NCBI RefSeq assembly: GCF_910589235.1
Contig: NC_060955.1
Span: forward strand, 12,482,837 to 12,546,836
DNA length: 64,000 bases
Source of the DNA: Vespa crabro
Lineage: Eukaryota > Arthropoda > Insecta > Hymenoptera > Vespidae
Direction of reading: 5' to 3'
The notes below the pieces were generated by a model, which was not told the origin of the DNA, made no database searches, and worked only from the letters and a program-made list of their open reading frames with translations. Every line of letters begins with the position of its first letter. Position 1 is the first letter of the stretch. The position numbers were made by a program, and so were the translations under genes. Of the stretch, positions 24,025-37,893 are shown in pieces.

Positions 24025-25716
24025 TATTTCTGAAGATCAAACATCTATTTGATATTGGAATCGACGTTTTAACCTTGTTTCTTATCGTATATACGTTTTT
24101 TCGTTCATAATGGCGTACCATCGAAATACGAAATAATGAAATCTCATTCAAATTCAATTAGTTTATATTCTGTCGACGCAGAATAAAGATTACAACAAGA
24201 ATATATCTTCCTGACTGTGTGTAAATAGAAGTTTTAACATGAAAATTGTCGAAAAATGAGATCGACAAATGCGAATTTTGTTAAATGCTGAGATAAAATC
24301 GTGAACACATTGAAATTACTCGTACCACAGTTTCAGAAATGTTTCCAATCAATTCGGACATTGTATTTCTGAAGATCAAACATTTATTTTATCTTGGAAT
24401 CGACGTTATAACCTTGTTTCATATTTTATATACGATTATTAGCTCATAAAGAAGTAACATCGAAATACGAAATTTGAAATCTCAATCAATATCAATGCTT
24501 TTATATTCTATCGACGCAGAATATACAAAGCAACAAGAACATAAGTTTGTCACTATGTGTAAATACGAGTTTTAACATGAATATTGTCGAAAATTGTGAT
24601 CGACACATGCGAATTTCTTTAATTGCAGAGATGTAATCGTGAAATCATTGAACTTATTCGTACCACAGCTTGAGAAATGTTTCCAATCTATTCGGACATT
24701 GTATTTCTGAAGATCAAACATCCATTTTATCTTGGAATCGACGTTATAACCTTGTTTCATATTTTATATACGATTATTAGCTCATAAAGAATTATCATCG
24801 AAATACGAAATTTGAAATCTCAATCAATATCAATACTATTATATTCTATCGACGCAGAATATACAATGGAACAAGTTCATAAGTTTGTCACTATGTGTAA
24901 ATACGAGATTCAACATGAATATTGTAGAAAAATGAGATCGACACATGCGAATTTCGTTAATTGCTGAGATTTAATCGTGAAAGCATTGAACTAACTCGTA
25001 CCACAGCTTGAGAATTGTTTCCAATCGATTCGGACATTGTATTTCTGAAGATCAAACATCTATTTGATATTGGAATCGACGTTTTGACCTTGTTTCTTAT
25101 CGTATATACGTTTTTTCGTTCATAATGGCGTACCATCGAAATACGAAATAATGAAATCTCATTCAAATTCAATTAGTTTATATTCTGTCGACGCAGAATA
25201 AAGATTACAACAAGAATATATCTTCCTGACTGTGTGTAAATAGAAGTTTTAACATGAAAATTGTCGAAAAATGAGATCGACAAATGCGAATTTTGTTAAA
25301 TGCTGAGATAAAATCGTGAACACATTGAAATTACTCGTACCACAGCTTCAGAAATGTTTCCAATCTATTCGGACATTGTATTTCTGAAGATCATACATCC
25401 ATTTTATCTTGGAAACGACGTTATAACCTTGTTTCATATGTTATATATGATTATTAGCTCATAAAGAAGTATCATCGAAATACGAAATTTGAAATCTCAA
25501 TCAATATCAATGCTATTATATTCTATCGACGCAGAATATACAATGGAACAAGATCATAAGTTTGTCACTATGTGTAAATACGAGTTTCAACATGAATATT
25601 GTAGAAAAATGAGATCGACACATGCGAATTTCGTTAATTGCTGAGATTTAATCGTGAAAGCATTTAACTAACTCGTACCACAGCTTGAGAATTGTTTCCA
25701 ATCGATTCGGACATTG
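24025..25716. repeat. A-B-B-A-B segment, 1692 bp
   Basis: Monomer starts: A 24025, B 24364, B 24702, A 25040, B 25379. Private markers are CAAAGCAACAAG in the first B, and CAATACTATTA with AAGTTCATAAG in the second. These recur at 31131-31806 and 33500-34175. GAAGTAACATCG near 24453 is unique to this copy. Confidence 0.92.
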
Positions 25717-27069
25717 TATTTCTGAAGATCAAACATCTATTTGATATTGGAATCGACGTTTTAACCTTGTTTCTTATCGTATATACGTTTTTTCGTTCAT
25801 AATGGCGTACCATCGAAATACGAAATAATGAAATCTCATTCAAATTCAATTAGTTTATATACTGTCGACGCAGAATAAAGATTAGAACAAGAATATATCT
25901 TCCTGACTGTGTGTAAATAGAAGTTTTAACATGAAAATTTTCGAAAAATGAGATCGACAAATGCGAATTTTGTTAAATGCTGAGATAAATTCGTGAACAC
26001 ATTGAAATTACTCGTTCCACAGCTTCAGAAATGTTTCCAATCTATTCGGACATTGTATTTCTGAAGATCAAACATTTATTTTATCTTGGAATCGACGTTA
26101 TAACCTTGTTTCATATGTTATATACGATTATTAGCTCATAAAGAAGTATCATCGAAATACGAAATTTGAAATCTCAATCAATATCAATGCTTTTATATTC
26201 TGTCGACGCAGTATACACAATGGAACAAGAACATAAGTTTGTCACTATGTGTAAATACGAGTTTCAACATGAATATTGTAGAAAAATGAGATCGACACAT
26301 GCGAATTTCGTTAATTGCAGAGCTTCAATCATGAAAACATTGAACTTGCTCGTACCACAGCTTGAGAAATGTTTCCAACCGATTCGGACATTGTATTTCT
26401 GAAGATCATACATCCATTTTATCTTGGAATCGACGTTATAACCTTGTTTCATATGTTATATATGATTATTAGCTCATAAAGAAGTATCATCGAAATACGA
26501 AATTTCAAATCTCAATCAATATCAATGCTTTTATATTCTATCGACACAGAATATACAATGGAACAAGAACATAAGTTTGTCACTATGTGTAAATACGAGT
26601 TTTAACATGAATATTGTCGAAAATTGAGATCGACACATGCGAATTTCTTTAATTGCAGAGATGTAATCGTGAAATCATTGAACTTATTCGTACCACAGCT
26701 TGAGAAATGTTTCCAATCTATTCGGACATTGTATTTCTGAAGATCAAACATCCATTTTATCTTGGAATCGACGTTATAACCTTGTTTCATATTTTATATA
26801 CGAATATTAGCTCATAAAGAATTATCATCGAAATACGAAATTTGAAATCTCAATCAATATCAATGCTATTATATTCTATCGACGCAGAATATACAATGGA
26901 ACAAGATCATAAGTTTGTCACTATGTGTAAATACGAGATTCAACATGAATATTGTAGAAAAATGAGATCGACACATGCGAATTTCGTTAATTGTTGAGAT
27001 TTAATCGTGAAAGCATTGAACTAACTCGTACCACAGCTTGAGAATTGTTTCCAATCGATTCGGACATTG
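25717..27069. repeat. A-B-B-B unit, 1353 bp, domain-1 type
   Basis: Monomer starts: A1-like 25717, B1'/B2 hybrid 26056, B3 26394, B4 26732. A 25717 is the only A1-type body (TATACTGTCG, TTAGAACAAG) outside the first 19.3 kb. B 26056 carries GCAGTATACAC, and B4 carries the rare AATTGTTGAG, both matching 6092-7105. Confidence 0.93.
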
Positions 27070-28422
27070 TATTTCTGAAGATCAAACATCTATTTGATAT
27101 TGGAATCGACGTTTTGACCTTGTTTCTTATCGTATATACGTTTTTTCGTTCATAATGGCGTACCATCGAAATACGAAATAATGAAATCTCATTCAAATTC
27201 AATTAGTTTATATTCTGTCGACGCAGAATAAAGATTACAACAAGAATATATCTTCCTGACTGTGTGTAAATAGAAGTTTTAACATGAAAATTGTCGAAAA
27301 ATGAGATCGACAAATGCGAATTTTGTTAAATGCTGAGATAAAATCGTGAACACATTGAAATTACTCGTACCACAGCTTCAGAAATGTTTCCAATCTATTC
27401 GGACATTGTATTTCTGAAGATCAAACATTTATTTTATCTTGGAATCGACGTTATAACCTTGTTTCATATGTTATATACGATTATTAGCTCATAAAGAAGT
27501 ATCATCGAAATACGAAATTTGAAATCTCAATCAATATCAATGCTTTTATATTCTGTCGACGCAGTATACACAATGGAACAAGAACATAAGTTTGTCACTA
27601 TGTGTAAATACGAGTTTCAACATGAATATTGTAGAAAAATGAGATCGACACATGCGAATTTCGTTAATTGCAGAGCTTCAATCATGAAAACATTGAACTT
27701 ACTCGTACCACAGCTTGAGAAATGTTTCCAACCGATTCGGACATTGTATTTCTGAAGATCATACATCCATTTTATCTTGGAATCGACGATATAACCTTGT
27801 TTCATATGTTATATATGATTATTAGCTCATAAAGAAGTATCATCGAAATACGAAATTTCAAATCTCAATCAATATCAATGCTTTTATATTCTATCGACGC
27901 AGAATATACAATGGAACAAGAACATAAGTTTGTCACTATGTGTAAATACGAGTTTTAACATGAATATTGTCGAAAATTGAGATCGACACATGCGAATTTC
28001 TTTAATTGCAGAGATGTAATCGTGAAATCATTGAACTTATTCGTACCACAGCTTGAGAAATGTTTCCAATCTATTCGGACATTGTATTTCTGAAGATCAA
28101 ACATCCATTTTATCTTGGAATCGACGTTATAACCTTGTTTCATATTTTATATACGATTATTAGCTCATAAAGAATTATCATCGAAATACGAAATTTGAAA
28201 TCTCAATCAATATCAATGCTATTATATTCTATCGACGCAGAATATACAATGGAACAAGATCATAAGTTTGTCACTATGTGTAAATACGAGATTCAACATG
28301 AATATTGTAGAAAAATGAGATCGACACATGCGAATTTCGTTAATTGCTGAGATTTAATCGTGAAAGCATTGAACTAACTCGTACCACAGCTTGAGAATTG
28401 TTTCCAATCGATTCGGACATTG
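27070..28422. repeat. A-B-B-B unit, 1353 bp, domain-1 type
   Basis: Monomer starts: A2 27070, B1'/B2 hybrid 27409, B3 27747, B4 28085. It is a tandem partner of 25717-27069, sharing GCAGTATACAC. Private change: GACGATATAACC near 27788. Confidence 0.93.
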
Positions 28423-30114
28423 TATTTCTGAAGATCAAACATCTATTTGATATTGGAATCGACGTTTTGACCTTGTTTCTTATCGTATATACGTTTTTTC
28501 GTTCATAATGGCGTACCATCGAAATACGAAATAATGAAATCTCATTCAAATTCAATTAGTTTATATTCTGTCGACGCAGAATAAAGATTACAACAAGAAT
28601 ATATCTTCCTGACTGTGTGTAAATAGAAGTTTTAACATGAAAATTGTCGAAAAATGAGATCGACAAATGCGAATTTTGTTAAATGCTGAGATAAAATCGT
28701 GAACACATTGAAATTACTCGTACCACAGCTTCAGAAATGTTTCCAATCTATTCGGACATTGTATTTCTGAAGATCAAACATTTATTTTATCTTGGAATCG
28801 ACGTTATAACCTTGTTTCATATGTTATATACGATTATTAGCTCATAAAGAAGTATCATCGAAATACGAAATTTGAAATCTCAATCAATATCAATGCTTTT
28901 ATATTCTGTCGACGCAGAATACACAATGGAACAAGAACATAAGTTTGTCACTATGTGTAAATACGAGTTTCAACATGAATATTGTAGAAAAATGAGATCG
29001 ACACATGCGAATTTCGTTAATTGCAGAGATTTAATCGTGAAAGCATTGAACTAACACGTACCACAGCTTGAGAATTGTTTCCAATCGATTCGGACAATGT
29101 ATTTCTGAAGATCAAACATCTATTTTATCTTGGAATCGACGTTTTAACCTTGTTTCTTATCGTATATACGTTTTTTCGTTCATAATGGCGTACCATCGAA
29201 ATACGAAATAATGAAATCTCATTCAAATTCAATTAGTTTATATTCTGTCGACGCAGAATAAAGATTACATCAAGAATATATCTTCCTGACTGTGTGTAAA
29301 TAGAAGTTTTAACATGAAAATTGTCGAAAAATGAGATCGACAAATGCGAATTTTGTTAAATGCTGAGATAAAATCGTGAACACATTGAAATTACTCGTAC
29401 CACAGTTTCAGAAATGTTTCCAATCAATTCGGACATTGTATTTCTGAAGATCAAACATTTATTTTATCTTGGAATCGACGTTATAACCTTGTTTCATATT
29501 TTATATACGATTATTAGCTCATAAAGAAGTATCATCGAAATACGAAATTTGAAATCTCAATCAATATCAATGCTTTTATATTCTATCGACGCAGAATATA
29601 CAAAGGAACAAGAACATAAGTTTGTCACTATGTGTAAATACGAGTTTCAACATGAATATTGTAGAAAAATGAGATCGACACATGCGAATTTCGTTAATTG
29701 CAGAGCTTCAATCGTGAAAACATTGAACTTACTCGTACCACATCTTGAGAAATGTTTCCAATCGATTCGGACATTGTATTTCTGAAGATCATACATCCAT
29801 TTTATCTTGGAAACGACGTTATAACCTTGTTTCATATGTTATATATGATTATTAGCTCATAAAGAAGTATCATCGAAATACGAAATTTGAAATCTCAATC
29901 AATATCAATGCTATTATATTCTATCGACGCAGAATATACAATGGAACAAGATCATAAGTTTGTCACTATGTGTAAATACGAGTTTCAACATGAATATTGT
30001 AGAAAAATGAGATCGACACATGCGAATTTCGTTAATTGCTGAGATTTAATCGTGAAAGCATTTAACTAACTCGTACCACAGCTTGAGAATTGTTTCCAAT
30101 CGATTCGGACATTG
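28423..30114. repeat. A-B-A-B-B segment, 1692 bp
   Basis: Monomer starts: A2 28423, B1 28762, A 29100, B 29439, B 29777. The first half is domain-1 type (A2-B1). The A at 29100 has an A1-like head (CTATTTTATC) and a TTACATCAAG body as in the pentamer domain. It is therefore the junction back out of the domain-1-like block. Confidence 0.9.
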
Positions 30115-31806
30115 TATTTCTGAAGATCAAACATCTATTTGATATTGGAATCGACGTTTAAACCTTGTTTCTTATCGTATATACGTTTTTTCGTTCATAA
30201 TGGCGTACCATCGAAATACGAAATAATGAAATCTCATTCAAATTCAATTAGTTTATATTCTGTCGACGCAGAATAAAGATTACATCAAGAATATATCTTC
30301 CTGACTGTGTGTAAATAGAAGTTTTAACATGAAAATTGTCGAAAAATGAGATCGACAAATGCGAATTTTGTTAAATGCTGAGATAAAATCGTGAACACAT
30401 TGAAATTACTCGTACCACAGTTTCAGAAATGTTTCCAATCAATTCGGACATTGTATTTCTGAAGATCAAACATTTATTTTATCTTGGAATCGACGTTATA
30501 ACCTTGTTTCATATTTTATATACGATTATTAGCTCATAAAGAAGTATCATCGAAATACGAAATTTGAAATCTCAATCAATATCAATGCTTTTATATTCTA
30601 TCGACGCAGAATATACAAAGGAACAAGAACATAAGTTTGTCACTATGTGTAAATACGAGTTTCAACATGAATATTGTAGAAAAATGAGATCGACACATGC
30701 GAATTTCGTTAATTGCTGAGATGTAATTGTGAAATCATTGAACTAACTCGTACCACAGCTTGAGAATTGTTTCCAATCGATTCGGACATTGTATTTCTGA
30801 AGATCAAACATCTATTTGATATTGGAATCGACGTTTTAACCTTGTTTCTTATCGTATATACGTTTTTTCGTTCATAATGGCGTACCATCGAAATACGAAA
30901 TAATGAAATCTCATTCAAATTCAATTAGTTTATATTCTGTCGACGCAGAATAAAGATTACAACAAGAATATATCTTCCTGACTGTGTGTAAATAGAAGTT
31001 TTAACATGAAAATTGTCGAAAAATGAGATCGACAAATGCGAATTTTGTTAAATGCTGAGATAAAATCGTGAACACATTGAAATTACTCGTACCACAGTTT
31101 CAGAAATGTTTCCAATCAATTCGGACATTGTATTTCTGAAGATCAAACATTTATTTTATCTTGGAATCGACGTTATAACCTTGTTTCATATTTTATATAC
31201 GATTATTAGCTCATAAAGAAGTATCATCGAAATACGAAATTTGAAATCTCAATCAATATCAATGCTTTTATATTCTATCGACGCAGAATATACAAAGCAA
31301 CAAGAACATAAGTTTGTCACTATGTGTAAATACGAGTTTTAACATGAATATTGTCGAAAATTGAGATCGACACATGCGAATTTCTTTAATTGCAGAGATG
31401 TAATCGTGAAATCATTGAACTTATTCGTACCACAGCTTGAGAAATGTTTCCAATCTATTCGGACATTGTATTTCTGAAGATCAAACATCCATTTTATCTT
31501 GGAATCGACGTTATAACCTTGTTTCATATTTTATATACGATTATTAGCTCATAAAGAATTATCATCGAAATACGAAATTTGAAATCTCAATCAATATCAA
31601 TACTATTATATTCTATCGACGCAGAATATACAATGGAACAAGTTCATAAGTTTGTCACTATGTGTAAATACGAGATTCAACATGAATATTGTAGAAAAAT
31701 GAGATCGACACATGCGAATTTCGTTAATTGCTGAGATTTAATCGTGAAAGCATTGAACTAACTCGTACCACAGCTTGAGAATTGTTTCCAATCGATTCGG
31801 ACATTG
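30115..31806. repeat. A-B-A-B-B segment, 1692 bp
   Basis: Monomer starts: A 30115, B 30454, A 30792, B 31131, B 31469. A 30115 has GTTTAAACC and TTACATCAAG as in 20303 and 21995. B 31131 has CAAAGCAACAAG and B 31469 has AAGTTCATAAG, matching 24364 and 24702 at offset 6767. Confidence 0.91.
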
Positions 31807-33160
31807 TATTTCTGAAGATCAAACATCTATTTGATATTGGAATCGACGTTTTGACCTTGTTTCTTATCGTATATACGTTTTTTCGTTCATAATGGCGTAC
31901 CATCGAAATACGAAATAATGAAATCTCATTCAAATTCAATTAGTTTATATTCTGTCGACGCAGAATAAAGATTACAACAAGAATATATCTTCCTGACTGT
32001 GTGTAAATAGAAGTTTTAACATGAAAATTGTCGAAAAATGAGATCGACAAATGCGAATTTTGTTAAATGCTGAGATAAAATCGTGAACACATTGAAATTA
32101 CTCGTACCACAGCTTCAGAAATGTTTCCAATCTATTCGGACATTGTATTTCTGAAGATCATACATCCATTTTATCTTGGAAACGACGTTATAACCTTGTT
32201 TCATATGTTATATATGATTATTAGCTCATAAAGAAGTATCATCGAAATACGAAATTTGAAATCTCAATCAATATCAATGCTATTATATTCTATCGACGCA
32301 GAATATACAATGGAACAAGATCATAAGTTTGTCACTATGTGTAAATACGAGTTTCAACATGAATATTGTAGAAAAATGAGATCGACACATGCGAATTTCG
32401 TTAATTGCTGAGATTTAATCGTGAAAGCATTTAACTAACTCGTACCACAGCTTGAGAATTGTTTCCAATCGATTCGGACATTGTATTTCTGAAGATCAAA
32501 CATCTATTTGATATTGGAATCGACGTTTTAACCTTGTTTCTTATCGTATATACGTTTTTTCGTTCATAATGGCGTACCATCGAAATACGAAATAATGAAA
32601 TCTCATTCAAATTCAATTAGTTTATATTCTGTCGACTCAGAATAAAGATTACATCAAGAATATATCTTCCTGACTGTGTGTAAATAGAAGTTTTAACATG
32701 AAAATTGTCGAAAAATGAGATCGACAAATGCGAATTTTGTTAAATGCTGAGATAAAATCGTGAACACATTGAAATTACTCGTACCACAGTTTCAGAAATG
32801 TTTCCAATCAATTCGGACATTGTATTTCTGAAGATCAAACATTTATTTTATCTTGGAATCGACGTTATAACCTTGTTTCATATTTTATATACGATTATTA
32901 GCTCATAAAGAAGTATCATCGAAATACGAAATTTGAAATCTCAATCAATATCAATGCTTTTATATTCTATCGACGCAGAATATACAATGCAACAAGATCA
33001 TAAGTTTGTCACTATGTGTAAATACGAGTTTCAACATGAATATTGTAGAAAAATGAGATCGACACATGCGAATTTCGTTAATTGCTGAGATGTAATCGTG
33101 AAATCATTGAACTAACTCGTACCACAGCTTGAGAATTGTTTCCAATCGATTCGGACATTG
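31807..33160. repeat. A-B-A-B segment, 1354 bp
   Basis: Monomer starts: A 31807, B 32146, A 32484, B 32823. A 32484 shares GTCGACTCAG with 23010. B 32823 is a hybrid (B2-like head, CAATGCAACAAG, then B4-like GATCATAAG and GCTGAGATG). Confidence 0.91.
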
Positions 33161-34175
33161 TATTTCTGAAGATCAAACATCTATTTGATATTGGAATCGA
33201 CGTTTTAACCTTGTTTCTTATCGTATATACGTTTTTTCGTTCATAATGGCGTACCATCGAAATACGAACTAATGAAATCTCATTCAAATTCAATTAGTTT
33301 ATATTCTGTCGACGCAGAATAAAGATTACAACAAGAATATATCTTCCTGACTGTGTGTAAATAGAAGTTTTAACATGAAAATTGTCGAAAAATGAGATCG
33401 ACAAATGCGAATTTTGTTAAATGCTGAGATAAAATCGTGAACACATTGAAATTACTCGTACCACAGTTTCAGAAATGTTTCCAATCAATTCGGACTTTGT
33501 ATTTCTGAAGATCAAACATTTATTTTATCTTGGAATCGACGTTATAACCTTGTTTCATATTTTATATACGATTATTAGCTCATAAAGAAGTATCATCGAA
33601 ATACGAAATTTGAAATCTCAATCAATATCAATGCTTTTATATTCTATCGACGCAGAATATACAAAGCAACAAGAACATAAGTTTGTCACTATGTGTAAAT
33701 ACGAGTTTTAACATGAATATTGTCGAAAATTGAGATCGACACATGCGAATTTCTTTAATTGCAGAGATGTAATCGTGAAATCATTGAACTTATTCGTACC
33801 ACAGCTTGAGAAATGTTTCCAATCTATTCGGACATTGTATTTCTGAAGATCAAACATCCATTTTATCTTGGAATCGACGTTATAACCTTGTTTCATATTT
33901 TATATACGATTATTAGCTCATAAAGAATTATCATCGAAATACGAAATTTGAAATCTCAATCAATATCAATACTATTATATTCTATCGACGCAGAATATAC
34001 AATGGAACAAGTTCATAAGTTTGTCACTATGTGTAAATACGAGATTCAACATGAATATTGTAGAAAAATGAGATCGACACATGCGAATTTCTTTAATTGC
34101 AGAGATGTAATCGTGAAATCATTGAACTTACTCGTACCACAGCTTGAGAAATGTTTCCAATCGATTCGGACATTG
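33161..34175. repeat. A-B-B trimer, 1015 bp
   Basis: Monomer starts: A 33161, B 33500, B 33838. It is the third copy of the CAAAGCAACAAG / AAGTTCATAAG pair. B 33838 switches near 34091 from B4-like to CTTTAATTGCAGAGATG, so the end of this copy is B3-like. Confidence 0.92.
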
Positions 34176-36203
34176 TATTTCTGAAGATCAAACATCTATT
34201 TGATATTGGTATCGACGTTTTAACCTTGTTTCTTATCGTATATACGTTTTTTCGTTCATAATGGCGTACCATCGAAATACGAAATAATGAAATCTCATTC
34301 AATTCAATTAGTTTATATTCTGTCGACGCAGAATAAAGATTACAACAAGAATATATCTTCGTGACTGTGTGTAAATAGAAGTTTTAACATGAAAATTGTC
34401 GAATAATGAGATCGACAAATGCGAATTTTGTTAAATGCTGAGATAAAATCGTGAACACATTGAAATTACTCGTACCACAGCTTCAGAAATGTTTCCAATC
34501 AATTCGGACATTGTATTTCTGAAGATCAAACATTTATTTTATCTTTGAATCGACGTTATAACCTTGTTTCATATTTTATATACGATTATTAGCTCATAAA
34601 GAAATATCATTGAAATACGAAATTTGAAATCTCAATCAATATCAATGCTTTTATATTCTATCGACGCAGAATATACAAAGGAACAAGAACATAAGTTTGT
34701 CACTATGTGTAAATACGAGTTTCAACATGAATATTGTAGAAAAATGAGATCGACACATGCGAATTTCGTTAATTGCAGAGCTTCAATCGTGAAAACATTG
34801 AACTTACTCGTACCACAGCTTGAGAAATGTTTCCAATCGATTCGGACATTGTATTTCTGAAGATCATACATCCATTTTATCTTGGAATCGACGTTATAAC
34901 CTTGTTTCATATGTTATATATGATTATTAGCTCATAAAGAATTATCATCGAAATACGAAATTTGAAATCTCAATCAATAACAATGCTATTATATTCTATC
35001 GACGCAGAATATACAATGGAACAAGATCATAAGTTTGTCACTATGTGTAAATACGAGTTTCAACATGAATATTGTAGAAAAATGAGATCGACACATGCGA
35101 ATTTCGTTAATTGCTGAGATGTAATCGTGAAATCATTGAACTAACTCGTACCACAGCTTGAGAATTGTTTCCAATCGATTCGGACATTGTATTTCTGAAG
35201 ATCAAACATCTATTTGATATTGGAATCGACGTTTTGACCTTGTTTCTTATCGTATATACGTTTTTTCGTTCATAATGGCGTACCATCGAAATACGAAATA
35301 ATGAAATCTCATTCAAATTCAATTAGTTTATATTCTGTCGACGCAGAATAAAGATTACAACAAGAATATATCTTCCTGACTGTGTGTAAAAAGAAGTTTT
35401 AACATGAAAATTGTCGAAAAATGAGATCGACAAATGCGAATTTTGTTAAATGCTGAGATAAAATCGTGAACACATTGAAATTACTCGTACCACAGCTTCA
35501 GAAATGTTTCCAATCAATTCGGACATTGTATTTCTGAAGATCAAACATTTATTTTATCTTTGAATCGACGTTATAACCTTGTTTCATATTTTATATACGA
35601 TTATTAGCTCATAAAGAAATATCATCGAAATACGAAATTTGAAATCTCAATCAATATCAATGCTTTTATATTCTATCGACGCAGAATATACAAAGGAACA
35701 AGAACATAAGCTTTCACTATGTGTAAATACGAGTTTCAACATGAATATTGTAGAAAAATGAGATCGACACATGCGAATTTCGTTAATTGCAGAGCTTCAA
35801 TCGTGAAAACATTGAACTTACTCGTACCACATCTTGAGAAATGTTTCCAATCGATTCGGACATTGTATTTCTGAAGATCATACATCCATTTTATCTTGGA
35901 AACGACGTTATAACCTTGTTTCATATGTTATATATGATTATTAGCTCATAAAGAAGTATCATCGAAATACGAAATTTGAAATCTCAATCAATATCAATGC
36001 TATTATATTCTGTCGACGCAGAATACACAATGGAACAAGAAAATAAGTTTGTCACTATGTGTAAATACGAGTTTTAACATGAATATTGTCGAAAATTGAG
36101 ATCGACACATGCGAATTTCTTTAATTGCAGAGATGTAATCGTGAAATCATTGAACTTACTCGTACCACAGCTTGAGAAATGTTTCCAATCGATTCGGACA
36201 TTG
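34176..36203. repeat. A'-B-B and A-B-B trimers, each 1014 bp
   Basis: Monomer starts: A' 34176 (338 bp), B 34514, B 34852, A 35190, B 35529 (337 bp), B 35866. A' has the one-base deletion TTCAATTCAATT plus TTGGTATCGACG, CTTCGTGACTG and GTCGAATAATG. B 35529 has lost one base at AAGCTTTCACTATG, where other copies have AAGTTTGTCACTATG; it is the only 337-bp monomer. Confidence 0.93.
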
Positions 36204-37893
36204 TATTTCTGAAGATCAAACATCTATTTGATATTGGTATCGACGTTTTAACCTTGTTTCTTATCGTATATACGTTTTTTCGTTCATAATGGCGTACCAT
36301 CGAAATACGAAATAATGAAATCTCATTCAATTCAATTAGTTTATATTCTGTCGACGCAGAATAAAGATTACAACAAGAATATATCTTCGTGACTGTATGT
36401 AAATAGAAGTTTTAACATGAAAATTGTCGAATAATGAGATCGACAAATGCGAATTTTGTTAAATGCTGAGATAAAATCGTGAACACATTGAAATTACTCG
36501 TACCACAGCTTCAGAAATGTTTCCAATCAATTCGGACATTGTATTTCTGAAGATCAAACATTTATTTTATCTTTGAATCGACGTTATAACCTTGTTTCAT
36601 ATTTTATATACGATTATTAGCTCATAAAGAAATATCATCGAAATACGAAATTTGAAATCTCAATCAATATCAATGCTTTTATATTCTATCGACGCAGAAT
36701 ATACAAAGGAACAAGAACATAAGTTTGTCACTATGTGTAAATACGAGTTTCAACATGAATATTGTAGAAAAATGAGATCGACACATGCGAATTTCGTTAA
36801 TTGCTGAGATATAATCGTGAAATCATTGAACTAACTCGTACCACAGCTTGAGAATTGTTTCCAATCGATTCGGACATTGTATTTCTGAAGATCAAACATC
36901 TATTTGATATTGGTATCGACGTTTTAACCTTGTTTCTTATCGTATATACGTTTTTTCGTTCATAATGGCGTACCATCGAAATACGAAATAATGAAATCTC
37001 ATTCAATTCAATTAGTTTATATTCTGTCGACGCAGAATAAAGATTACAACAAGAATATATCTTCGTGACTGTGTGTAAATAGAAGTTTTAACATGAAAAT
37101 TGTCGAATAATGAGATCGACAAATGCGAATTTTGTTAAATGCTGAGATAAAATCGTGAACACATTGAAATTACTCGTACCACAGCTTCAGAAATGTTTCC
37201 AATCAATTCGGACATTGTATTTCTGAAGATCAAACATTTATTTTATCTTTGAATCGACGTTATAACCTTGTTTCATATTTTATATACGATTATTAGCTCA
37301 TAAAGGAATATCATCGAAATACGAAATTTGAAATCTCAATCAATATCAATGCTTTTATATTCTATCGACGCAGAATATACAAAGGAACAAGAACATAAGT
37401 TTGTCACTATGTGTAAATACGAGTTTCAACATGAATATTGTAGAAAAATGAGATCGACACATGCGAATTTCGTTAATTGCAGAGCTTCAATCGTGAAAAC
37501 ATTGAACTTACTCGTACCACAGCTTGAGAAATGTTTCCAATCGATTCGGACATTGTATTTCTGAAGATCATACATCCATTTTATCTTGGAATCGACGTTA
37601 TAACCTTGTTTCATATGTTATATATGATTATTAGCTCATAAAGAAGTATCATCGAAATACGAAATTTGAAATCTCAATCAATATCAATGCTATTATATTC
37701 TATCGACGCAGAATATACAATGGAACAAGATCATAAGTTTGTCACTATGTGTAAATACGAGTTTCAACATGAATATTGTAGAAAAATGAGATCGACACAT
37801 GCGAATTTCGTTAATTGCTGAGATGTAATCGTGAAATCATTGAACTAACTCGTACCACAGCTTGAGAATTGTTTCCAATCGATTCGGACATTG
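36204..37893. repeat. A'-B-A'-B-B segment, 1690 bp
   Basis: Monomer starts: A' 36204, B 36542, A' 36880, B 37218, B 37556. Two A' monomers lie 676 bp apart, so the deletion-bearing dimer has itself been duplicated. B 36542 joins a B2-like front half to a GCTGAGAT end. Confidence 0.92.
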
